In this document: piece after piece, positions 1 to 10,700 of the stretch
Layout: each line of letters opens with the position of its first letter
Position numbering within the stretch: the first letter of the stretch is position 1
Assembly (NCBI GenBank): GCA_964200075.2
Contig: CAXNAA020000513.1
Location: 1-20,596, forward strand
DNA: 20,596 nucleotides
Source: Sphacelaria rigidula
Lineage: Eukaryota; Phaeophyceae; Sphacelariales
Direction: 5' to 3'
Made by a program: the position numbers and the translations under genes
The notes under the pieces: generated by a model
What the model saw: only the letters and a program-made list of their open reading frames with translations
Database searches by the model: none
Told to the model about the DNA's origin: nothing

Positions 1-73
1 TCCGAGAATCGAACCCCACAACTCAACCATCGGAAGGTTACGAGGTTACCAACTGAGCCACCGGGGCGACCGG
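1..73 (-). repeat. SINE A copy 1 (tRNA-derived head only, cut by window edge)
   Basis: Read on the minus strand this begins CCGGTCGCCCCGGTGGCTCA and continues with a pol III A box and a B box (GGTTCGATTC), the same head as the copy at 3723. Only the tRNA-like head lies inside the window; the body would continue to the left. Confidence 0.8.
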
Positions 74-75
74 CT

Positions 76-1284
76 TGCAGTATAGGAGGGAAAGACGATC
101 TCGATCTTTATTGTGAAGATTTTCTCACGTTTTCATTTGTCTGAGTATTTGCCGTTTCGTTGCGGAAGAGCCAGGAAACTCCTAGAATTGGACCAAAAAC
201 GGTCAACAACACCCTCCTGATAAACGGGGTATCTATTCCGTATAGGACCAAAAACACCAACCTGGGCACTGCAGTTTGAGCGCGGCCTACGCTTTCCCAC
301 TGAATCTACCGGCGCTAGCACTTGCAAGAGGTAGTGAAGAATAGTACCCGACAAAAAATTAGAAACCACAACAACTACGAATTCTGAAAACTTTTGATGC
401 TGACTACTACTATCGGCTGGAGCAGCTGATGAGGTCGTTCGTTATCCTGCCACAGTTGATTATCCCGCCAACCCAATCCACCGCAACCCCCCTCGGAGCA
501 CAGGGCAGTCCACCCTAGAGGAAGTCACGGTAACTAGAAAATTGTTACTAAAGACAATGGAGATCAGGTGCCATGGGTGAAACTTCGGGCCATGCCAATC
601 CGTGAACCGGTACGGGTGGTTAGTCTGGAGAACTACAGAAGGATATATTTATTTACTTGAAAACACCGCGGGTACTGTCTGTAGTGTCTTTGTAGGCGAA
701 TATTATATACCAAAATATGAAAACTAAAAACGAACAGAACTGGCAGTTTTCTCCCAAGACACCTAGGGCAGCAAGGACCCAGGAGCTGGATCAGCTCAAG
801 CAGGAAGGTGAGTTGTTTTCAGCTAGATGAAAGAACAATGTGCAACAATATCCAGTGGAGAAAAATATAGATCAAAGTAGGTTGTCACATTCGTCGCAAC
901 AACGTCCACACGAGTCTTGGAACATTTCACTTCACACTCACATCCACACACCCTTGATGTTCTCCCTTGTCCCACACACCCGTCACCTTCTCCCTTGTAC
1001 CGTCAACAGTTTTGGGAGCATGGAAAATGCCAGTTATGCCAGAGTCCGACTGGAATCTGCTCCCTATAGCAGCAAGCCCGGCATAGGTTAGTTCCATTGT
1101 GTGTTCCATTGTGCTGGTGCTCTCGCCATAACTGTGGGGCAGCCTCGGAGTGAATTGAAACCATGCTGTTATTTGTGGCATGTCGCGAAAACCTCTTCTG
1201 CTCGGAAAAATCCCATGTGCACCACGGGTACATACATGCACCACGTATCCGTGCCGTCTTTGGATACGTGATGGTGGTAAAACA
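76..1284. other. No gene recognised
   Basis: Only short open frames occur on both strands, none with recognisable protein features. The stretch may hold the promoter and 5' UTR of the Wntless-like gene, but I see no specific promoter element. The density of stops changes little along it. Confidence 0.5.
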
Positions 1285-1336
1285 ATGGATCAAATGGCTG
1301 TTGCCCCGGCTCGGGTTATGCCCGTCTACCCAGAGA
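1285..1336 (+). CDS. Tentative first exon (start codon) of the Wntless-like gene
   Basis: ATG at 1285 (context aaaacaATGg) opens a 17-codon frame, MDQMAVAPARVMPVYPE, followed by one base (phase 1) and a GT at 1337. The exon at 1541 needs exactly a phase-1 partner, and the joined codon would be Arg just before the first membrane segment. The donor (GTACAA) is weak. A rival is ATG 1361 with a donor at 1428 (GTGTAA), which is also phase 1. The start could also lie further upstream. Confidence 0.3.
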
Positions 1337-1540
1337 GTACAAGATGAGAGGGGCGAAGCGATGCCCTCGAGCGGTTTCCTTTCAATCCGACCTTCACGAT
1401 CATGCCTGCCGTACATCGCCTCTTGCTGTGTAATGCTTTTCTGTGCTGACTGTATTGTAGAACAGCTTTGACATTGTTCATCATTTGCCCGTCACCTGTC
1501 GTTGTTCGGTTCCGATTGTGAACGATTGTTCCGCACGCAG

Positions 1541-1773
1541 GGATACTGAGTGCGGTGTACGTTGTCGGTCTACTGGCATGCCTGCTGGTGGGTCGCAAGG
1601 GTCCCGATGTATTCGCCAGGTCTCCGCCTGATGCTGTGGAAACTTCCTCTCTCAACGTCACTTGGTATGGCAAAATTGACGGGATGGAACCAATGCATCA
1701 GGTGCGCGATTTGCGATTTGAGTTTTTCCTGAGCAGCAGCGAACCCTCCTCCTCGCACATGTTCTCCGACACG
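1541..1773 (+). CDS. Wntless-like exon: membrane segment 1 and start of lumenal domain
   Basis: The acceptor is ..gcacgcag at 1540. The exon begins with two bases of a split codon, then reads ILSAVYVVGLLACLLVGRKG, one membrane helix followed by positive charges. A predicted lumenal stretch follows, with the beta-strand-like pieces SLNVTWYGKIDG and VRDLRFEFFLSS, as in the GOLD-type lumenal domain of this family. The donor is GTAGTT at 1774, phase 0, after ..MFSDT. A GT at 1702 (after MHQ) could be an alternative donor but would cut the conserved-looking VRDLRFEF strand. The same frame stays open past the donor to 1806. The exon's link to the gene rests on topology and phase, not on an alignment. 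Confidence 0.6.
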
Positions 1774-4700
1774 GTAGTTGAATATTTTACCGTTGTGTCA
1801 CGTTAATGCCGGACTCACAACAAGCCAAACACCGGCATCACACGCTACCCGCGCTCTGTTGAGCATTCGATACAGAACACGACGATCTGGGGCATTTCAC
1901 ACGTCCTCACTGAACCCAGTATACTGTACCCCCAGGGCATGGAGCATGATTCCTTTCCACAGGCACCGTAGGTGAGGTAGGTACCCGGTACCGGTATGTG
2001 GGATATCTCATACGAGTACCCTACCAATTCCGGTCCAATCGGGTATTTTGAAATGCCGTACCTACGATACCCACGATGCCACGGTATTTCGAGATGTCAT
2101 CACCTACTGCTATCGGCCTAGTCGGGTATTTTGAAATGTCGTACCCACGATACCACGGTTTTTCGAAATGTCAATACCCACCCTACCCGCTGCCAGTCGC
2201 CCCAGTGGTTCAGTTGATAACCTCGAAACCTTCTGACGGTTGGGTCGTGGGTTCAATCTCGGAGCGATCTGGGACTTTTTCTCACATCATGCCCAACAGT
2301 GGAAAGCGTAAATGTCGTGGGTACACAAAATTCGACTCAACGGTCGACGAAGGAAAGGGACTGCTGGACCCCTCTCGCGATAAAAAAGAAGGGCAAGCAC
2401 CGCATAAGGAAGGGAGCGTACTAGAAACAAATGAAGAAGAAGCTGTGTTTATCTTCCTCCTGTGTGACCCCGGCTGGTGCGCCCACATATTCCAAAAGGT
2501 GTCGACCGGCGTCCAGAAAAGATGGGACGTGAACACACACACACCCGCTCATTCAGGTATTTCCAAAACCCGTACCTACGATAACTGCGAGCTGAGCCAG
2601 CCTGGAGGATTCGAAGTTTTCAGGCCCATCCTGAGCCCAAAATGTAGAGTTGGGGCGTAAAATTTGGTATGGACAATGCATGAGGCATAAAGGAGAAAAT
2701 GACGTCAGTATCAAAAGTTTTCTTTCATGTCAAGGACATTCCACTGATACCTAAAAACTGATTATTGCCCTCAACTCGTGAAAAAAAAAAGGACCAAATG
2801 GTACCTACGTTTCAACTTTCAATATTCGGCTGAGCATGGGCCTTTTAAGAGCTGTGTGAGTGAAAATTCGGAACAGTATTTCGAAGACCACTCACCGGCC
2901 CACGTTTGGTTTTGGTGTAATGAAATTTTGTGTGGGCGCTCTTCAAGGCATAATTAACAACACTCAGTGGGTTAGGTTATTTTCAACAATTTTTTTTACT
3001 GATTTAGGGCGTTATAGTATGGTGAAGACCATATCTTCACGAATATGCCCCAACCTCAATGAATAAAAAAAATAAAGATACAGGCCCGTTTTTTTTCATT
3101 CGGCACATTTTCGTGGTTCTCCATGCAAAGTTCAAATCACTATTCTAAAATTGAGTCAAAACATCAAGATGGGGCCTGAGAGCCATGTTCATATTCTCGT
3201 CAAAACCCCAATAAAAACACGAAAAAAAATAAGGAACAATTTTGAATAAAAAGGTGACAAGCTGTTCGTCTTTTAATTATGCACTAGCGGTTCACCACAC
3301 GAAATTTTATGGACCAACTCTCAAAAACTGAGACGCGATATCCAGATTTAGTGCATCTAGTGCCTCTGCTCGTAATATATTGATTTTAGTGTCTAAACTT
3401 ATGTGCGCCATATTTCGGGATAAATAACGAATTAGGTGAGGGCGAGGGTATCTATCGTCTGCCCCTGCTCCAGAGAGTGTCCACATCAAAATTCGTTGTC
3501 ATCCGCTGAATCCATTGATCTGGGGTTTCATGGAGATTTTAGTGTTAACGCTATCTCCGTTAGATATAGGAATTACTGGACATGATATTTAATCAGCGAG
3601 AAAATATGGGCTCAAACTTTTGAGCAGATGGGCACCTTCCCCTTGGTTGGACGATCAATACGATAAGCGGATCATGGCCCAAGTCGTCTGTGTCGATGAT
3701 ACATTCTTTTTAGAGCTTACACAACCGGTCGCCCCGGTGGCTCAGTCGTTAACCTCGTAACCTTCTGACGGTCAAGTGGACGGGTTCGATTCCCGGGGCG
3801 ATCTGGAATCTTTTCTCACACCATGCTCAACAGTGGAGAGCGACTTTGTCGTGGGTACACAGAATTCGACTCAACGGTTGACGATGGAAAGGGACTGCTG
3901 AACCCCTCTCGCGATGAAATGAAGGCAAGCACCGCAGAAGGAAGGGGGAGTACTAAAAACAAAGAAGGAATAATAAGCTCCTGTGTTAACCTCCCTCCTG
4001 TGTGACTACGGCTGATGCGCCCACATATACCGAAAGGTGTAGACTGGTGCCCAGCATGAGTGGGACGACAACACAACACACAATACACAGAGCTTAAACC
4101 CGTTTTTAGGTTGGCCCAGTTCGTACGACACCACGGTATTCCGAGATACCAGTCTGTGACCACGGGTTCGCGAGAGCGGACTAATATGCGGAAATAATAG
4201 TATTAACAATAATAATACATTTGATGATAATCAAGTATGGACCCCAAAACGACACGACTTACTTGATTCCAGTACCAAGCGGGGAGACAATCAGGTCAAG
4301 AATATATTTGATGAGTATCCACGTACCCGCTCAATCAGGCAGCTTCTTCTAGACTGAAAAAAGTCGACTTTTTCCAGATCAATCAGTTTTCGAAACCCCA
4401 CTTTAAATAGTTTATGAAAAAATCGTGGGGATTTTGACACCCGAAACCACGCTGGTAGTGGTCATCATGTGCATTTTGTGCTTATGCCACCTGCGGTAAA
4501 TCAACACGTGAACAATCCCGTCGAGGTACAGGATGGATGGGATGGCAACACACACACGCACACACGCACGCACAGTAGCTACTGGTATAGTAGGGATCGA
4601 AATGATAGGCTCATCAACCCTTGATTCAGCCGATCGCTGCTTGGTACAATGGTCGTGTCGCAAACGGTGCACTGCGCGCAGCAGACGGTTTGTGGCATAC

Positions 4701-7700
4701 TGCACACAACAAATTCACATGACACTTGGTAGTGCGGTAGCAACCGTCTCAGTACGCAGAATACTACAAAGTTCGCAATCGGTGGCGGGCACGACAGGCA
4801 TGAAACGATATGAGCAGTCAACGCAGCCAGCAGGGGCGACATTCTGCTATTTTCCGGTAGTAACGCTGCCGGCAAAAAAGCACCGTACTGTCGGTACTGT
4901 CTGTCCCTGGTCCTACGGTCATGGAGAGGATGCACAGAGTGCTGCCGTTGTTGTGTTGTTGCCACGGTACTGTACATATAACACTGACAATATTTTTGCA
5001 CTGACTGTACTACGCTTGTATGCAAGGAATGTGTGATGGAACGACAATTCCCAGACAGAAAGAAGTCTCTTGCGAATCGATGGCTTTTCGCAGAGATATT
5101 TGACAAAATTCCGCTGTCTGCAAACTGTGACCAGTTTCCAGAGACTTTTTTTCATGGAAAATGGCCTTACAAGGTCGCGTTCTGAAAAAAGTCTCTGGAG
5201 ACTAACCAAAACGACTTTTCTCAGATACTTTTTTAGTCTGTAAGAAGCGGCCTCAAGTATTTCCATAACTCATACAGACTGGTTCACCCTTATCACCCAA
5301 ACATGTCATCAGCAGATGCCTTCCGCAGTACCTACCCAATAGTCGCATACATGACATCATACTGACCGCCATGGGTAGCTGAAGAGCGTGATATAGCCGG
5401 ATTTGAGTGTAAGGCCATAGAGGTAGTGCTAAGGGCGAAAAGGTATATCGACCAGTCAGCGCCCGTCAAATTGTTCCGAGATTGAAATTACGATCTTCAA
5501 GCCCGATTCCCACCCTATCTCCACATGCTTCAAATCGTAGTAACCGCAACCGGCTTGGAAATCTAACGAAGAAAACATATTTGAAAACGGTTACTACTGG
5601 GTCGAATTATATTCGAAACCGTGATGTTTCGGTGATGGTGGGTGTTGTCGTCTGTGCGTGTGTGTTGTCGTCCCATCTATTCTGGGCGCCGGTCTACACC
5701 TTTCCTTATATGCGGGCGCACCAGCCGGGGTCACACAGCAGAATGGTCTACACAGGGGCTTCTTCTTTTTTGTTTGTTTTTAGTGCCCCAAGTTCCTTCT
5801 GCGGTGCTTGCCTTTATTTTTTACCGCGAGAAGGGTTTAGCGGTCCCTTTCCCTCGTCGAACGTCAAGTCGACTTTTGTGTACCCACGACATGATCGCTC
5901 TCGACTGTTGATCATGAGAAAATACCAGATCGCTACGAGAAGTGAACCCACGACCCAACCGTCAGATGGTGTCGACTTTACCAACTAAGCCACCGAGGCG
6001 ACCGGTAGCATTGTAATTTACACTAATGATGAGCACGACAGACAGGGAACCTCGTGACGGTGTCCCCTACATCTGTTGTAGAAAAGCTCGGATCGCCCTC
6101 AAACTAAGCAGTGTCATAGGTATTGATGCTCGAAATGGAAAAATTGTGTTTTTGAACATTTGTCATGGTTTCTCCGTTCTTCACCGGCTTCCGGGGGTCC
6201 CCGTTGGAAGACCCCCGGAAGGCAGTACAGAATGGTCCAAAAGAAACACATGTGCAAAGTTTGGTGCAGAAAATCGAAAACCTCATATGGCCGTTTTGAC
6301 ACTACAATCAAGTGGTTCGCGATTTCACCGCGGCACGTCACAATTCATCGCGCAAGAGCGAAAAAACCTCACGCCGTTTTTTGGGAGTTAGACCCTGAAG
6401 TTTTGCACAACTGTGCTATGGGTCATCACGCAACTTTGATCAACGAATTTTCGATTTTTCTTCTTCATCGTTTTACGGGGGTCCGATTGGATCGATGTTT
6501 CCCAAAAAAAACTGGGACCCCTAGAAAACGGAGAAAAGGTCGAAAAACCTCGACCGTCCGAAGTTGCGTAATACACCTTAAAACATCTGTGCAAAATTTC
6601 AGAGTCTCACTGTTGGAAACGGCGTGGGGTTTGCCGATGAGTATATTTTTGGTGATATGCCTGAACCAGCCTGTGCCTACGATATCGCAGTTTTTCGAGA
6701 TTTCAACACCTGCCGTACCCGCTCAATCGAGTATTTCCAAAACTCATACAAGTACTTGTACCTACGATACCCACGCAAACTACGGTATGGCATACTCTCG
6801 TAAATACCGGGAGTATACCCGGTAAATTCCGGACGCGATTACCTTTCCACGGTTCAGTAGGTCAGCAGTTGTCGGAGCAGGTACGTGTTGTTTTCACGAG
6901 TAATATACTCGTATATACCCAGATTCCCCCTGATTTTCGTGTTGAGATCAATTCGGATAAACTCATTATTATCCAAAGATGAAGTGCAGTAGTTGGGTAT
7001 GCTTTGTTTATTTTTTATTGGCGAAAACTTGCGCATCTTGTTTCATCGTGAGATCAGCGGTGGAATCGCGTGGTGCCATGGGCAACCGAGTTGAGGACAC
7101 AGCCTCATTGACAGTGCAGGCAGTAGACATTGAAGTCTTTTTCTCGCTGCATTGTCAGCAGAGAGAGCTGATAATCCTGGGCTGTCTGCACTGCACGTTG
7201 CCCGCTCCTCTTTGAAATCCTTCTGTGAGAAAAACGCACACACGCACTCGAGACACATTGCTTGCAGCAGTGCAGACAGTACAGACCGTCGGTACTGTAC
7301 ACGAGTGACCATATACCGTTTCACGAATTTCACTTTTTTTCGATCGAAAATTAGAAATTCGCTTGGATCCACCTGGGCAAAAATGAGTGATGTTCGCTCA
7401 AATCAATTCCACCGTCCCATTTTTTCGATCGAAAAAAAGTGCGAAGTCACGTCCTAAAACCCCTTCTCCGCACTCCCGGAGGACAGTTTGAAGCCGATAT
7501 AGAGGGTAAGCAGGTGCCCGGTACTGGCATCTGGGAAGTCGCATACCCTAGCGATACCGGTCCAATCGGGTATTTTCGAGTGTCATACCTACAAATACCT
7601 ACGATACCACGGTGTTTGAAGATATCAGTATCTACTATACCTGCCTAAACGGGTATTTTCGAAACCCGTACCCACGATAACGATGATACCACGATATTCA

Positions 7701-10700
7701 GAGATTTTCATGCCCACCCTACCCGCTCAATCAGGTAATTCCAAAACTCATACTTACAATAACCACGCATACCACGGTATGAGATACCCCGGTAAATACA
7801 GGGGGTACGCCAGGTATGATACCTTACCCACGGTTCCCGCGTTCCTTTTCATTAATGTAGAGGCGGTATTTCGAAGGATGGGCACCCGAACACCACGCAC
7901 CTGGCGTCGGATGATGTCAACACTTCCACGTGTGTGTAGGTTGAGGCCGCAGGTAGGTGTTGACGCAAAAATATCGGCGAGCCAACGCGTTCTGGTGCGC
8001 GGCGTGGGTTGCAAGGATGATAATGTACCATGCCAGAACTCCTTTCGGAACATGCCTCACTTTTTCATTGCAATTTAGAGGGAACAATTCGAACCAGCGC
8101 GGAGGGAACGGTAGATCTCACGGGCATGGTTGTTCAAGTCGGTTCGCCTATCGGCCGACGCTCGCAGGGACACAGGTGACAAGCGCTATGTGTAATTGTG
8201 GTTCGTTCCGTTTCGGTTTACACCGCATCCCGTGTCGCGCACGATGTGGCCGTACATCCGAGTTAAAGACAGTGCCTCCTGCCAAGGACCACTGTGAAAC
8301 GATTCGGGGGAGGGACAACATCCCCCGACACCGCTCGACATGAGGGCAGACTGACAACACGCGACGGGGGCAGTTGGTCTCGGCTTTTTTTAGAATCAAC
8401 CTGCGTTTCTAGTGGAGGGGGGTCCCACGTAAAGACATTGATCTTTCTTCGGCATGAACCTGATGTGGATCAAGACAAATTTTTTTCCGTTTCAGCTACT
8501 CACAATGGGGCCGAGTGTCCTTGGTAATTTTCACATCTTGGACAATATATGGTCAATAGTTGCAATAGATCTATACTTGATGCAGTACACTTCTGGTGTA
8601 TTGCATATGTTGACTATATATTGTCTAGGGTGTGGTGATTTTCACGGATGGATCGCGGTTATTCCAGCCCTGGCAAGGCGTGGTTCGCGTCGTACGCCCA
8701 GTGCAGTACTGCCGGCTCGAATCATTCAGTGCCAACTTTGTCGTCCACTCCATCGCCACGGCCCATTTCGTGTAAAAAAGAGTTTTGGGAATTGTTTCAT
8801 GTGAGAAGAGGGAAAACGCCAGTAGCAGCACATTTTCGATCCTAAATGAGAGTTTAGGATGGAACTTTGAGGATCAGACCCCAGCTTTGAGACTGCCATG
8901 CTGAAGTTTGATATCCCGCTTCAAAACTAAGGATGGCAAGGAGGAACATGAACGAACCTACCATTGTCACAGCCAGTTTACACTCACCACACCCACAACA
9001 AGTAACGTGAAATATTGAACACAACTGCCATCCTCATGACAGGGGACCAGTCACGAAGTTGCCACGCTTGGCATCGCAGAGAGGCAACCTCCCTTCCTGC
9101 CGCCACCATGGTATCAACATTCTCTTGGTTGTTTCGTGAAAACGGAATTCTCGGTGTGCATTGGGCTTTCCCTTGGGTACACCTTCTCGCTATTGCCGAC
9201 CTCGTGTATGATGAGCTGGAGGACGACGGTGTGAACGTACCGTAGTGTATTGCACGGCAGCAGTGCTGCTAGACAAGCGTTGCGTTGCCAGTCTGTTCGA
9301 GGTCACCTCTTCCAACACCGTTGTGGGTGGTGTGGTGCAAAATTGTTGCCATGTGGCTTTGTCTGCTATTTGCTTGATAGATCTGCCGTGCTGTATGTCC
9401 CTCTGTACCGTATTGCAACGTGTTGTAGTGTTGCATTGCACTTGAGTGTACTGCACCACTGTACACTGTGTGGTATGGTACAACGTTGGCGCACTGCCTG
9501 CACTTCTGACTGACTACGGGGCAGTGCCGTGCTGACATCCGTATTTTTTGATCGAATAGTTGAACGCAAATTTGATGGGACAACCCACAGCTAATCACTG
9601 CGAACAATAATGCCACGTCACGTCAGCTTCCGCCCTGAGCTTTTTGGCTTGCATCTTCGAGTTTTCTCGTCCTGATCCTCAACCCCTAGACTGCGAACTC
9701 CTATCAGATGGACCATGCGACATGTAGGATTCAGAATAGCCGTTCGGTCGCTATCTACAAAAGGCCTTTTTTTCACAAACATTTGGATGTGGGGCATGTA
9801 AGTACAACTCTGTACCGAAAAACTCACGACCGGCTTTTACCCTGCAGTCAAGTGCGAGCATAGTCTGTACTCGCTGCACACCGGTGGTGTTGTGGTTCGG
9901 CTGTTGCCATCAAGGTTGAAATAGTGAAATAGTATGGGTTCTATTGTCGATGCCTGGAGCTTTTTCTTCCATGAATCTGATGTCCACCGTCGAAAGTGTG
10001 AGTGCGTGAGTAAACCAAAAGTGGTTGACTAAGTTTGTTTGACCAGAGATGACGCGGAGAGGGAGTGCTGACTTCATCCGCGAGACCAAGATGCTAGGCG
10101 TGTACCGGGGAGAGATTGGTTGATTCCTTGATACCACGGACTTGTCCCGAAGAGGGAAGGGATTCAAAGTGCGACAAAACCCCCCTCAAAACGGTAACTC
10201 AACTCCTCTCGGGCCTCGGTCCTGGCTTGAAAATTTCCGCGGGAAACTTGCAAATATATAGTTGACCTACTGAGCTCTTCGGCTGTTCCGCGGACAGGCC
10301 CCCCGCCCCTCTGTCAAAAACCATCCCCCCCCCTCCTGCCCCCTGACAACCCCCGTATTTCCTTCGACTGTCACACAGTGATACTGTGCCGAGGCGACGC
10401 TCGCAGTCTATGTGGCAGCTGGAGGTGGTTCATATTTGAATCGGTGTCATCTTCACTAGAGCAAATATGGCAATTTTTCGGAACTCTCCATCAAGCGTTT
10501 CCTCCCTCCTCAGTGACATGCATCCTTTGCTATCCTGGAGCCTCAGCCACTGAAGTTGTTTATGATGCCAATTTTTCGTGGTGACGTGTGATGCGGACAG
10601 CTTTCTTCCAAGGACGTGTGCTGCTCCAACCTCAGCACATATCACTCTGTGGAGTATGGCCGTTTCAAATGTAACTCGTGCCTTGATGTAAAAGCAAATT

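Noticed and set aside
2076-2660. 194-codon open frame on +
   Set aside because: It crosses repeat C and SINE A copy 2, including the insertion junction, so it cannot be an old coding sequence.
3731-3800. tRNA gene
   Set aside because: The A and B boxes are good, but the D and anticodon arms are poor, the same head recurs three more times fused to a common body, and target-site duplications mark it as a SINE.
4533-5106. Two overlapping long open frames (167 codons on +, 175 codons on -)
   Set aside because: They occupy the same DNA on opposite strands, lie in a word-repetitive low-stop region, begin next to a CA microsatellite, and show no domain, membrane or splice evidence.
5482-5988. 168-codon open frame on +
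   Set aside because: It is mostly the antisense of SINE A copy 4.
6160-6825. 221-codon open frame on +
   Set aside because: It runs through two repeat D elements and into repeat C; the frame is explained by their composition.
7495-7830. CRISPR array
   Set aside because: The roughly 83-bp units are degenerate throughout with no constant repeat and unique spacer alternation, and the context is eukaryotic.
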